Shown here: positions 35,030-47,700 of the stretch, piece after piece
Layout of the letters: each line of letters starts with the position of its first letter
How positions within the stretch are numbered: position 1 is the first letter of the stretch
From: Edaphochlamys debaryana
Taxonomy: Eukaryota > Chlorophyta > Chlorophyceae > Chlamydomonadales
Reading direction: 5' to 3'
Length of the DNA stretch: 64,000 nucleotides
NCBI GenBank assembly: GCA_016858145.1
Contig: JAEHOE010000057.1
Coordinates: 434,001 to 498,000 of the forward strand
The notes under the pieces: generated by a model
What the model saw: the letters and a program-made list of their open reading frames with translations, nothing else
Told to the model about the DNA's origin: nothing
The model's database searches: none
Position numbers and translations under genes: made by a program

Positions 35030-37509
35030 ATGGCGGAAAGATGGCGCCTGCTACTGCGCTGTGTGCTCCTCGCCGGAGTGCTGGCCCTTTCGCGAGCGAG
35101 GCCAGGCGGGACGCGGCGAAGGGACCTTGGGGATGCCGCCGTTCCTCGCCGGCGTGGGCTGGCGGAGGGGGGGTTGGACTGCAGCGACATAGCGCTGCTC
35201 CACAAGGTGCACATGGTCACGCCAGGCCTGCTGGAGCGTCTGGCGAAGGCCAAGGAGCAGCTAGACGGTAGGTTGGTCCCGGCACGAGGTGCTGAGGCCG
35301 GGCCAAGCGGGGCAAGCGGTGTTTGTATGACGGGTAGGGCGGCCCAACGCTGGGGCGACACCCAACGGGCGACACCCCACATTAGCCCACCCGTCAGCCG
35401 GGGGTGGGGCCCTAGGTCCAATTCCCGCGCCACCCTTCTCCCATGGAGGGGCCTGTCCTCGGGCATCCTGGAACTCCGTGCCTCCTCGGCTGTACCTGAC
35501 ACTGGCCAGGCGGTCAGGACTCAGGAGCCCAGGCCCTAGGCCCCTGAGCGACCTGCCAAATCGCAACCCCCCGCACCACCACGCCCACGCCTGCAGAGTG
35601 CGGCGGCTACTACCGCGTGCTCTACATCCGACAGGACGAGCCCGCCAACCTGACCGCAGCAGCACTTGACATCAAGGCGCTGCAGGGGGCGGTGGGCCCC
35701 GGGGTCGTCCTCCCCATAGGCCCGCCCGACTTTGCGCTCGTGTTTGGCATGGAGTGGGGCAAGCTGAAGAAGCACGACTGGCTGGCGGAGTCGGCCAAGG
35801 AGGAGGAGAATGCCACCACGGGCAGCTTCGCGTGGCACCACTGCGACGCACCGGAGCTCGTGTGGTGAGGGGGCCCTCGGGGGAGTGAGGCGAGCGGGGA
35901 AGCGCGGCTGAGAGGGGAGGGATAGCGGGCGAGGGGTGGCGGCAGGAGGGATGGCGGGTTCGGAGGCAAGGCGATGCACCGCCAGAAAGGGGTGGAGCTG
36001 ACGAGACTGGCGACCGTTCGGGTGTGCCGGCGGCGCATCGGTGCGGCACTCTGCGGATGCGGATGCAGTGTCGCTGCGGGCGGGGCTCGCGCGTGTGGGC
36101 GGGGTTACCAGTGCTGCTAGCGCCACCGCGGCCGGTGGCTCTGCGGCTCTGCCGGGAGGCGCGACTGGGAGCTCAATGGAGCAGGCCTAGCACTTGCCGC
36201 TGGACGTTCAGCTGCAGCAGTCTCACGTTGACAGGCCATAGAAACGGTCGGGGCGGCACGCAACCAACACGCTGCAGACCCCCGGCGCACCAGCCCACAC
36301 CCCATCTCCCCGACCCGCCCCCCACCCCGCCCCACCCCGCCCCACGCCCAGGTACACGGTCTTCGCCAAGAAGCTGCCCCCGGCCGTGGAGCACGTCTGG
36401 GTGAGCCATGGGACAGGAACACGCTTGCGTCCACAGCTGCAGAGTCACGGGTCACCCAACGGCCCCTGCAACCCCTCGGCCCGATCCTCAACACGCCGCA
36501 ACCCCTGCGTGTCCGGCCCCCTCCTCCCTCCTCTCCCCAGGTGTCGGAGTGGGACGTGGGCTGGCTGGGCAGCCTGCCCGGCATCCTGGCCACATTCCCG
36601 CGGGAGGCGGACTATGTGTGTTCCACCGGCACCAAGACCTCGCTGGACCCAAAGGAGGGGTGGAAGTGGCTAAGCGCGCGGACGTGGTGGGAACGGAGAG
36701 GAGGGCAGGGGCGGAGGCAGGCGGGGTGGGGGGGCAGGTTTCTCGGCTCTCGCACGCGATCGGGGCCGTGAGCCAGCTCGAAGCCGCCCAGGGCTGGCGT
36801 GCGGGCTGGCGTGTGGGCTGGCGAGTGGGCTGGGAGGGAGGGTGAGGAGAGTTCCCAGTAAAAGGACATGCCGAGGGTACGGTGCGGGGGCGGTGAGGGG
36901 CTGGGGCGTGGCGTGGGAGGCGGGGCTACGTCCGGAGCCATGGGACCGTGCACGTTCTGCTTATGGCTTGTTGGGTGTATAGTCTGTTAATGGGCTTCGC
37001 CTGGGCACGCGGCAGCAACTCGTTTCCCACCACCCTTCCTGGAACTCCCACATGCCCCTCCCTCTGCCCTCGAGCGCAGGCTCTCCGACGACAAGGAGGT
37101 CAAGCAGTGCTACGTGATGCTGACCCGCTACAGCTTCCGGCTGCTGAGCGTGTTCCAGGTGGAGACCAAGATGCGGCACTTCTCGTTCTGCGAGGTGGGG
37201 ACTCTGGGGGGAACGCACGGGGGCTGCTGCTTGCAAAGCGCCAGCTCTTCCCCTTCAACCCACATCCCCAACCCCCCCACACACCCTCAGTCCACGGTGG
37301 CCACCATGTGCGCCCGCCACAGCCTGTGGTGCAGCATCCACACGTTCGACAAGAACTCCAAGGTGCTTGCGCACAACAGGCACGGGCGGGGCATGTTTGG
37401 GTTCAGCCTCAAGCTGGACCGCCAGGCGTTCGCAAACCTGGTCAAGGAGATCGGAACGGACTGGGAGAAAGAGGGGCCGGGGTTGCTGGTCCATGCAGTC
37501 AAGTACTAA
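35030..37509 (+). CDS. secreted or type II membrane protein, possible glycosyltransferase-like family, paralogue 1
   Basis: Six exons, 35030-35267, 35597-35864, 36352-36400, 36541-36686, 37080-37194 and 37291-37509; all phases close; 344 residues. The N-terminus is a signal peptide or anchor (LLLRCVLLAGVLAL). Conserved with the inverted paralogue at 59048-62084: CGGYYRVLYIRQDEPANLT (with an N-glycosylation site), IGPPDFALVFGMEW, FAWHHCDAPELVW, VSEWDVGWLGSLPGILATF, EVKQCYVMLTRYSFRLLSVF and CARHSLWCSIHTFD. The acidic EWDVGW segment after a hydrophobic run resembles the nucleotide-sugar site of some algal and fungal glycosyltransferase-like proteins, but I cannot name a family, so that role is a guess. 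Three introns of the paralogue are absent here: between V and C after EADY, and two in the last exon. Confidence 0.8.
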
Positions 37510-38896
37510 CGCCATGAAGAACAACGTTTCCCTAGATAGAAGCATAGCACAGACAAGCGTGGACTGTCTAGGCTTTGCATGGACTAGCATACAGGCCAAA
37601 GCATGGGCTTGCGACTACAGGCTTACCTGACAACAGCGTAGACCAGCTGGGCTGACCGGCATAGACAGGCACAGACAGGCATGGGCCCGGTTGGATTGCG
37701 GCGTGCGGGCTCCTGGGGGCCGTGGGGGATGTCACGTTATGGTGGATTCCGGTGGCTGACGTAGCCGCGCTAGTTGGGCCGCGGCACGCAGGGGCCACCG
37801 GGGTGTGGCCAGGCGTGGAGCCTGGGGACTGCGCATGGCAGCGGGGGAGCGGGCACGCATTGTGGGCCAGGCTAGGCGGGGCCGTCGCTCCGGGCTTCGT
37901 CTTCTGGCGGGTGGACTGGACTGGTGCAGCCTGAAGGCGAGACCGCACGGGTGGTGCAGACGGAGAAGAACTTCCACGAACAGGAACGGCGTGGGGTCGA
38001 TGAGTTGACTGGCAGGCCAGCGTCGTCTAGGCCCGGCACGCCGGGAGCACCTTTTGCGAGGCTTAGCAAAGTGACTGGCATGGGATTGTGCAGAACCTTG
38101 ATAAGTTTGTGGCGTTTGCTCATAAGCATTTCGTTGGGAGACTTGGGCAGCTGTCTATGTGGGGGCGGTAGCGCAGGGACTGGTCACAGGCCAGTGGGGC
38201 GGAGGGGCGGGGGAGCAGGGAGGAAGCAACAGGTTGTACAAGGTGGATGGGTGGCACGCAGGGGCCAGGGTCATATGGAGAGTAGAGACGTGCTGAGGGA
38301 GTGCGAGAGTCTGTGTCTGGCTGCCGGGCTGCCTGCCAAAGGAGGCGGGCCATTTGTGGGCTTATGGTGCTGGAGGCCGTGAGCTAACGCCAGGGTGTGA
38401 ACTGTGAAGGCCGCAGGAGTGCGCGTCCCCGGCCTTCGGCCACGCTCTGATGTCATCGGGATGGGGGGGGATGGGGATTGAGCGGTAGAGGGGACGCCGT
38501 ACGGTACATCCGTGGGGGCTAAGAGGGGCAGATGTGGGAGCTGTACTCTCGTGCAGGCGACCTTGAAGCGGGCGGGGGCCGATGGGGAAGGCTACGTAGC
38601 GAGATTCGGGCGGGCTGGCCCCCTCGTAGGCCCCCTCCGTTCACGCGGGCCCAGTGGCGCACGGGCGCACGACAAAGCCCGCGGCCCACCCTCGGCCGCT
38701 TTAAGGCCCGAAGCCCCGAACACGAGCCCAGGCACTGTTCCCCGCAGCCATCACGCCCCTCTGCCCTGCATCCCACAATGACGCCCATGTGGCGAAGGGC
38801 GACGGTTGCGGGGTGCCACGCCGGATGACACGGGCGGTGCCGTCGGCATTTCATCTCAATCAATAGCTCAACACGCAACAGCAAACACCAGCGACC
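37510..38896. other. intergenic: 3' flank of paralogue 1 and PEX14 promoter
   Basis: 1.4 kb without a recognisable gene. A short imperfect repeat (AGACAGGCACAGACAGGCAT) lies near 37665. The last ~150 bp should hold the PEX14 promoter and 5' UTR. Confidence 0.5.
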
Positions 38897-41800
38897 ATGG
38901 ACCCGCCCGCTGCTCCCGCGGTGGACGCTGGAGCGGCGAGCTCCGCCTTTCCGGCAGCATCGCCAGGCGTCGCACCGCCCGCGCCTGCTCTGCCCGTCCC
39001 TCCCGTTCCATCGCTGCCGAGTCCTTTTCCAGCGGCGTTTGAGCCTGCGGCATTGCCTGCAGCGGCTCCTGCTGCGCTGCGCGAGGACCAGGTCCAAAAC
39101 GCCGTGGGCTTTTTGTCCCACCCCCAGGTGAGAATCTCGTATTGTCCAGAGCACTGTAGCATGAACCAAGCTGCGGTGCGGGGTTTGCGAAATCGCGAGC
39201 CCGGAACGGATTCCGACGAGCTCGCCCGGAAGCTCGCCTGGGGCCTGCTTGAACCAAGCCACACGTGAAGCTACATTTGCAATTGTTGGTGCTTGCGCTG
39301 TCGGGACCTAGGGCTTGGCCTGGATTCATCTGACGCATGCACCGCCGCGCGCTGCAGCAAGCTAAGAGTTATGCTGAATGCGCATTTGCAACAACCAAAA
39401 TAGCTCGCATGGGGGCTCCGTGCGCGCGACTGCCGTGTGCGCGTCCACCTCCCCCAACAACTCGGCCCCCACCTCCCCAGGTCCGCTCCTCCACCAACGT
39501 CGCCTCCAAGCGCTCCTTCCTAGAGCGCAAGGGCCTCACAGCAGCGGAGATCGACGAGGCCTTCCGCCGCGTGCCGGAGGCGCCCGCGGCCGCCGCCGCC
39601 CCTGCGGCCCCCGCCGCGCCCGTCTACGCCCCACCCCCGGCCCCGGCGCCGGCCCAGGTCTATGCGCCCGCGGCCGTGGCGGCGGCCCCCGGCGCGGGGC
39701 CGATGGTGCTGGCGGCGGCGCCCCCGCCCGTGCAGCCGCAGGGCGTTCGCTGGAGCCAGGTGAGGCCCTGGGCCCCGCGCGTGCCCAGCTGCCGCTCTTC
39801 CGTCTTACCCCTCCGTGTTCATCCGCCCTGCCAGCCGTCCCTCCGCGTCCCGAGCTGCCGAACCATTGCCCTTCCCTGGAGAGCTCAAACTCCCGCAACC
39901 TTCGCTGTGCTCCCCACTGCCCCTATCCTTATACCTACCCCGACCCGTATCCCTGCCCCTTCCCCGCTCCCCGACCCAGATCGTGCTGGGCGTGGGCGTG
40001 GTGGCGGCCGCAGGCTGGGCCGTGCAGGCGCTAGTGCTGCCCCGGCTGCGGGCGCTGCTGGACTCCTGGTCCAGCAGCCGCCGGGAGGAGGAGGAGGCGC
40101 GGAACAAGGTGGGGCGCAGGGGGTGGGGCGGGGTGGGAGGGGTGTCTTTGCCGGGGAGCTGGGGTGTGGTTCTGTGGGTGTGAGGGTGCGTGGGTGGGGC
40201 AGAATGGGGATGGGGTTTGGAGTGGTGGAGGCAGGGCTGGAGTGCAGCAGAGGTGCCTCCCCTGGGGGCACGGGCTCCGCCCAAGGAGCTCTGGTCTGCG
40301 GCTGTTGCAGTTGCTGTTGCAGTTGCAGTTGCAGTGTCAGTTTCAGTTTCCAGGCGCTCTCACCCTCGGTAGCCTCGGTGTCCGCCCCACACCCCGCCGC
40401 GCATGCGCTCACCCATGCCCACCCGCACGGCCCCCCAGGAGCTCACGGAGGCGGTTGCGGGGCTGCGGGGCTGCCAGGACGAGCTCAAGACCACCACACG
40501 GGTGGGGGTGGGGGTAGGGGACGAGGAGGGGGCGAGGAGGGTGCAAGAGGAGTAGGGAGGGGTAACCTAGGCGATTGGTGGGCGGGGCGGGGGGTGGGAA
40601 TTAGGGGCGGGTGTGAGGGAGGGGGTACGGGAGAAAGCAGGGGAGGAGTTGAGGACTGGTAGCTGCGGGGGCCTCCCCTCCGTCGCCTACAAGGCTGGCC
40701 TGCACCCTTCGTTCTCGTCACCGCTGTAAGGCATGCCCACAACCCCGGCTCCTTCCTCCACCCCTCCCCTCCCCCCCAGGCCCTGCTGGAGGCGGTGACC
40801 CTGATGCGGGACCAGCAGAGGGACCAGCAGAGGGACGTCCGGGGGGGCGGAGCCAGGTGGGGTGGGGCGCCGAGGGGGTGGGGATTGAGTGGTCGTGACT
40901 CTGTACATGGAGGTGGAGTGTCAGGGCCAGCTTTGCTACTGGGTGTGGAGGTCCATCTGGTCTGCCCCTTGAACCGCTGTGTTCCTCCGTCGTGCACCTC
41001 AGGGGCCCGGCCACCGGCCCACACGACTCCGTATACGCATCCTCCTCCCAGCCGCCAGCCGGGCGATACGGCGGCGGCAGCGGCGCGGGGTACGGTGGCA
41101 TGCCGGACAAGGGGGCGTACGACAACGGCCGCGACTCGTCGTACCTGCGTACGGAGGAGTTCGCGGCCATCCGCGCCAACGCGGGCACGGGGTACACCAA
41201 CTCGTACCCGCCTGACGCGAGCTACGTGCCGCCGTACGGCAACCGTGACGGCGGCACGTCTGCGGACCCGACGGGCGGCAGCGCGTACGGCGCCGTGCGT
41301 ACGGCCGCCAACGGTCCGTACGGCGGCGGCACGGGCGAGAACCTGCCGTACAAGGTGCAGGCGCCGCCTTCGCCGGCACGCGCGACCCAGTCCGTGTCAT
41401 CCAGGGGACCCGCGTCGGGCCCGGGGCCGTACGGCGGCGGGCCGACGCCAGGGCCGCTCGGCAGTACGACATCCGGGTCGTACGGCACGTACGGCGGCGT
41501 GCCAGGCGATGCCGTGTACGGCCAGGTCGTCTCCCAGGGTAGGTACCCCTGAGGGGAACGTGGGGTGCTCGGAGGGTGAACGGAGGTTGCTCTGTAGGAG
41601 TGGGACGGCGTGGCGTGGCCTTTCGACTGACATGTACGGCAGCGTGCTGCGAGATGCACATCTGCCGCGGGCGTTCGGGAGCAACGGACGCTAGCAGAGG
41701 CGGCCCTGACGTGGTGGAGGACGTCTTGAGCAGTAGACGCAAGTACAAAGGCCGTTGCCCTGGCCAAATAGCCCCATCGGGGCGAGGAGCAAGTGCGCTT

Positions 41801-44257
41801 GCTTTGCTGATATGCCTCGTGTGGGGCGGGCTGCGTGATGAGAAGCGGTTTGGTGGCGGTTGTTGCGGGCACTGCTGAGTTGGGTCGCGGCGTATTGGTT
41901 CGGTCCCGGTCACGGCAAGTGAGGAGCCGCTGCAGGGGTTGATTGTGGGGCCAAGGCAAGGGGGGTTGAGAGGGGCGGCAAGGCGGCGGGTCCAGGCCAA
42001 GGGAGGACGAGGGGCGGAGGAGGGAGGCGTGGGCGTGGTGCGGGGCGGGGCCCGGCCGGCCGCTGGCAGCCCGGCGGCGGCCCCTGCGCCGGTCGGCAGC
42101 CGGCGGCCGGCCGGCGCCCTGTAACGCCCACTGCTGCCGCCCGACTCGCTTCCCTCGCCCGGCCGTGCCCCGCTGCCTTGCCTCCCCTGCGACTGCGGCC
42201 CTCTCCTCCCAGCCCTGCCGTGCTGGTGCTGCCGGGTGACCGGGACCCGCACCAGTGCATGGAGCACGGTCCACGATCAGCGGGCGGGGCCGTGTCCAGC
42301 TCATGCCTCCTTGTTTGTGGGCTTGGCTTCAGGGGCGTAGGCGCTGTGGAGGCAATGGTTTCACTAGCCTCGTTGTCCGGCTATCGCGGGGCTCGGGTCG
42401 CTGCTCGGGTTGCGGGCAGGCGTGCAAGATTGTGGGAATCATAGTACTGAGGGAGTTCGGAGGAGCTGTTCGGCTGCTGCAGGTGTGCTACGATCAGGAG
42501 GCTGGCACTGCTGCGCTGGGGTGCGGAGGGTGGCGGCGGGGACAGCACCTCGTCTGCACACGCGCCTCCCACCTCACCGCCCTTAACCCCCCACCCCTCC
42601 CGCTCGCACCCCGCAGGCCCGCCCGCGTCCCCCGCGCCCCCCGCCACCGTCACCGTGCCGGCGCCCGGGCCCCTGCCCAGCTCCCTGCCGGGGGCGTCCC
42701 CCGGCGGCCGCACCGTGCCCCTGGCCCCCCCGGAGCAGGTGCGAGGGGGGCCACGTGTGCGGGTGTGAGGGCCCACGTGTGCGGCTGTCCACAGTGGGGC
42801 CGAAGGGCTGTGCACGCATGGAGGCGTTGCAGGCGGCGGGCAGAGAGCGAGGTGTCGCCCAGGGAATGGGCTCGGGGATGGACTAGGACCCGTCGCATTG
42901 CGACGCAGGCGTCGTTGTGCTCGCTCTTCAGGGCACTGCTGCACAGAAGGACGCTAACAGGAGTTGCTCAGCCGCTCCCCTCAGCGTCCCAGTGCTCGCT
43001 TGCATGGCCCAGCCCCCCCCCCTCACCCCGTGCACCCTCCCGCCCCCCCTCCCCCGCCAGCCTGCCTACCCCGCCTCCTTCCACGAGGTTATGGAGATGG
43101 TGCAGCAGGGCATCACGCCGCCCAACGTGCGGGTGAGGGACGGGGGAGGAGGGGGTGGGGTCAAAAGGGGAGGGGTCAAAGGGGTGGGGTCAAAGGGGAG
43201 GGGTGCGTGCGGGGCTAAGGCGGAATGGGCTGCTCAACGTGCGGGTGAGGGGCGGCTTGTGTGCGGGTGGGCGTTGCAGCGGCACGCTCGCGGGGTTGTC
43301 AGCGGAAATGGCGCTGCGGGTTGCGGTCGTTCACCCTGTGGGGTCAATGTGTAGCGTCCTCGGGCGCAGGCTGTGGCAAAGCACCAAGCCAGGGGGAAGG
43401 GGAACAGGCGGTACCAGATGGGCTCCGGCCCTGCTTTCCGGCTGGACAGCTCGGCGCCGTGCCCTCATTGCCCCCCGCTCGAGCCCCCCGGTCCCCCAAT
43501 CCCTCCGTGCCCGCAGACGGACATCAACGACGCCCCGCCCGACCCCACCCGGCCGCTCTCGGAGCCGCGCCTGCCGCCGCCCGCCAAGCCCTGGGAGCGC
43601 GCCGCCGCCAACGGCGGCGCCGCCAGCGCCAACGGCGGCGGCGCCAGCGCCAACGGCGGCGGCGCCAGCGCCAACGGCGGCGGCGCCAGCGGCGGCGGCG
43701 GCTCGTCTGGGCCATCGCCGTCGCCTTTCTTCGCGGCCCCCGCCGCCGGCGGTGCCTCGCCCTTCGTCATGGCCACCCCCGGATCCATCCCCTGGCAGCC
43801 CCTGGCAACGTCCGTGTCGGCCCCCTGGCAGCCCGCGGCAACCACGACCGTGTCGGCACCCGCCAACGGCGGCGGCGGCGCCGGCAATGGGCCCTCCCCC
43901 TCGCCCTTCACCAACGCGCCGCCAGCGGTACCTGCACTCACCCCCGTCAGCATCCTGCCGCCGGCCAATCCGGCCTGGCGGCCCCCTGCGCCGCCGATGC
44001 GGACCGTCGCTCCCGAAGCCGCCGGCGGCGCTGGGTCAGGCGCTGACGGCGCCGCTGGGGGCAGCATCTCCGGCCCGGCGGTGGCCGCTGGCGGCACCGC
44101 TGAGCTGCCCGAGGCGGCGGAGGCGGCTGCCGCGGCCGCGGCGCGCGTCGTGCGTGCCGTGACGGCGGCGGCGGAGGCCGAGGCGGCGGCGCAGGCGCAG
44201 GGGCAGGGGCCGTCGGGTGGGGTGGGCGCTGGGGAGGGGGCGGTGGAGGCGCAGTGA
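38897..44257 (+). CDS. PEX14: peroxin-14, peroxisomal import docking protein
   Basis: Nine exons, 38897-39127, 39481-39759, 39980-40108, 40439-40501, 40780-40856, 41003-41538, 42617-42738, 43061-43132 and 43517-44257; every phase closes; 749 residues. The hallmark N-terminal helical domain is REDQVQNAVGFLSHPQ joined to KRSFLERKGLTAAEIDEAFRRVP, the site that binds WxxxF/Y peptides of the PEX5 receptor. After a Pro/Ala linker comes one membrane segment (IVLGVGVVAAAGWAVQALVLP), then a coiled coil (residues ~150-240, SSRREEEEARNK...ELKTTT). A Gly/Tyr/Pro-rich region follows. The plant-type C-terminal motif is FHEVMEMVQQGITPPNVR...DINDAPPDPTRPLSEPR...KPWE, split between two exons. The last exon also carries an Asn-Gly-Gly-Ala-Ser codon repeat (43610-43690). 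The protein acts on the peroxisome membrane with PEX13 and PEX5. Confidence 0.95.
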
Positions 44258-44733
44258 GGAGCGGGGTGTGGGAGGGGTGAGGCAGGCGGAGGGAGGAGGA
44301 AGGCGGAGAGGAACAGCACCATGTCAGGGGCCTGAGTGGCTGAACTGTTGGCGGAGGTTGTTGGCGCGTTCCGGGGAGGCCTGCTGGCGGTTGGACGGGG
44401 CCGGGTGCGCTGGCGGGTGGTCCCGAGGTTGGTCCCGGGGTCGGCGGGGTTAACCGGCGTGTGTTTTGGCCGGCTCCGGCAGACAAGTCCGCACTCACGC
44501 CAGCTTGTCTGTATACTTGCAAAGACGCACACCAAAGCTCACTCTGTACGCTACACTTTTTCGCGAACCAGTTCTCCTCACGCCGCCGAAGCAAACCCAG
44601 CATCGCCTGCGCATACTTGCTCAGCTTGGCCTGCTTCCGAGCCGCTCCCTAGTTTCTACGGTGTCATACCTCAAATCTTTCAGAGCAAGAACTTATCCCA
44701 CGCGCCGCCGCTTGACACAGACCATTCGCCGCA
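44258..44733. other. PEX14 3' flank and IMP4 promoter
   Basis: 476 bp between two + strand genes. Composition shifts toward A/T from ~44510 to 44730, consistent with a 5' UTR and promoter. No element can be named. Confidence 0.45.
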
Positions 44734-47700
44734 ATGCTGCGGCGGAATGTCCGCTTGCGGAAGGAGTACCTATATAGAAAGAGCCTTGAGGGGAAGGAGC
44801 GAGCATCCTATGAGCGGAAGCGGTTAATCCGCAAAGCGCTAGAAGGTGGGGGGCATGCCCTCGACAGCATCGGCTCCTCGCGCGAGGCCCCTCCTGTTAC
44901 GCGATATCGCTCGGCCAACATAAGGCAGAGCCTCCGGCGTGTGCGGCAAACCCTCGGCCTAAACGTTCCGGCTGGCACCTCCCCCCGCATCGCTTCCGAC
45001 GCCCCTTCCTCTCGCGCTTCACCGCAGAGGGCAAGCCCATCCCCACCGAGCTTCGCAAGGATGAGGGCGAGCTGCGGCGGGAGGTGGAGCTGGAGGACGA
45101 CAACACGGCCGTGGTGCGCAGGTGGGCGCAGCGGCACCCGCACTGGGGCCACCGAACTGGGGACTCTGCACTGGGCGGGGGCCGGAACGGGGGTGTTGGC
45201 TGTGTGTGCTGACCCTGTGTTAGTGACCTAGCCGGGACCTAGGGTGGTGTGTATGTGTGTGTGGGGGGAACGAACAACGACAAGCGGGCCCGCGCGAATG
45301 GAGGGCAGCGAGCCAGCACTCCTGCGCCCAGCGGGCGGGGAGCGGGGAGAGCCGTGGAGGGCGGCAAGGGAGGTACGAGGGCGAGCGCCGCCCGCGCACG
45401 TGCCGTACCGCCCTGCCGTACACACGTGTGCCCCCCTCCTGCCATGCCGTACGCAGCCACGTGGACGACGAGTACGTGCACGCGGGCGAGGTGGACCCCA
45501 AGGTGCTGGTGACCACCTCGCGAGACCCCTCCTCGCGGCTCACGCAGTTCGCCAAGGCACGTGGGGGACTGGGGGGGGGGTCGGGGCCGGTTGCACGATG
45601 GCGACAGGTTGGACAGGTTGAGGGGTCGTGTGCGGTTGCCGAGGCGAGGGGCCCAGGCTGAGGTTGCCGGCAGGGGCTTCATCTGTACTGTGTCCCCGTG
45701 CGTCATGCTCTGCAAGCTCCCTCACCCTCCTGGTGCGTCCCTGCCCCCGCCGCTCCCCGCCCGCTGCAGGAGATGAAGCTGGTCATCCCCAACGCGCAAC
45801 GCATCAACCGCGGAGGCATGGTGCTGCAGGTGTGAGGATTGGGGTGGGGGGGCATGGGGTGGGGGGGCATGTGGGCAAGGTGCAGAGACGGACACGCGTC
45901 GCTTACCCTCGGTTCTCTTCCATGTGGAGATCCTGTCCTAACCCCGCCCCTACCATCTACCCCTTCCTCCCTCACCAGGAGCTGGTGGAGACCTGCCGTA
46001 CGCACGACTTCACGGACATCGTGGTGCTGCACGAGCACCGGGGGGAGCCGGGTGTGTCGGGGGGTTGGGCGGGGGGGAGAGCGTGTGTGTTTCGTGCTAT
46101 GCGTGTTGGGAGACGTGGGCAGGCGGAGCGCGCCGGCAGTCAAGGGCGACCCAAGTCCTCGGCCCCAGCGCCCCTGCAGACGCACGAGCCAAGCCTGGTG
46201 TTACGTATCTTCCAATCCTAAACTCTCTGCCTTCTTCCAACCCCAACCCCAGCTCCAACCCTAACCCCAACCCCAACTGCAACCCTAACCCCAACCCCAA
46301 CTCCAACCCCATGCAGACGGCATGGTGGTGTGCCATCTGCCGTACGGCCCCACGGCCTACTTCGGCATCTTCAACACCGTGCTGCGGCACGACATCGGCC
46401 AGAAGAAGGAGGTGGGTGTTTGGGGGGTGAGGGGGAAGAGGGGGAAGGGGGGAGGGGGCAGGCAGCAGGGAACTGAAGGGCGGGGAAGGGGCCAAGCCGG
46501 TGGAGGGGCCGCAGGCTACCGAGGCGGAGGATAGATGGAAGGACGGAGGGGCGAGGGGGCTCGCTCTGGCCTACACCTCATCACCTGCAGCCAACCTCCT
46601 GCCCGCTCCTCCACAATCCAATGCCCTCCCCCCCTACCTCTCCCTCCCCCGCTCTCCCCCCCTGTCAGGTGGGCACCATCTCCGAGGCCTTCCCCCACCT
46701 GGTCCTGGACAACCTGGGCTCCTCCCTGGGGCAGCGCACCGCCAACATCCTCAAGCACCTCTTCCCCGTGCCCAAGGTGTGTGTGTGGGGGGGGCTGCGG
46801 GTAGGGGTGGTGGTTGGGGGGCTCGGGCTGGTTGGGGCGGGGATTGGGATGCGGCGGGACGGGGTGGGTGGGGTGGGGGGAAGGGAGCCCTGGGATGGGG
46901 TGGGACGGGGGCATGATTGAGGGGGGATTGGGGGCTACGGGAGTCGGTGCTACGGGCCACTTGCTAAGAAGTCATACGTCCATCTCTCAGACCAATGTGA
47001 TAGTTTACGCACAACCGCCTGGCAGCTTCCTCCCTGGCAAGGACGACAACTATCTGTTGTGGACTCCTGACACATATACATACATCCATTTTGCCACTGA
47101 GCCAAGGCGAGGATACTGCTGGGTTGGAACAAACCCTTGCGTGCACACCCCAACCGCATACACACTCATTCACCAGACGGTTAGCTGCTTTGGGAGAACG
47201 TGACAGATTGCATAGCGGCCCACGCGTGTCAGAACAAGATGTTGGGTTGGTGGGGTGGTTGGGGGGTGAGGTGGGGTGCTTGGATGGCGTGGCACGGGTG
47301 GTGGTGCTTGGATGGGTTGGGATGGTGGGATGGGGTTGGGTGACTGGGTGGGGTGGATGGGGTGGGGGGAAGGGAGCCCTGGGATGGGGTGGGACGGGGG
47401 CATGATTGAGGGGGGATTGGGGGCTACGGGAGTCGGTGCTACGGGCCACTTGCTAAGAAGTCATACGTCCATCTCTCAGACCAATGTGATAGTTTACGCA
47501 CAACCGCCTGGCAGCTTCCTCCCTGGCAAGGACGACAACTATCTGTTGTGGACTCCTGACACATATACATACATCCATTTTGCCACTGAGCCAAGGCGAG
47601 GATACTGCTGGGTTGGAACAAACCCTTGCGTGCACACCCCAACCGCATACACACTCATCCACCAGACGGTTAGCTGCTTTGGGAGAACGTGACAGATTGC

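Noticed and set aside
40164..40430. GTTGCAGTTGCTGTTGCAGTTGCAG microsatellite as a gene feature
   Set aside because: Short simple repeat within a PEX14 intron; no sign of function.
43610..43690. Independent tandem repeat element
   Set aside because: It is an in-frame codon repeat within the last PEX14 exon.
46237..46311. Interstitial telomere
   Set aside because: Units are irregular and mostly CCAACC, not a clean telomere repeat; it sits where an acceptor pyrimidine tract is expected.
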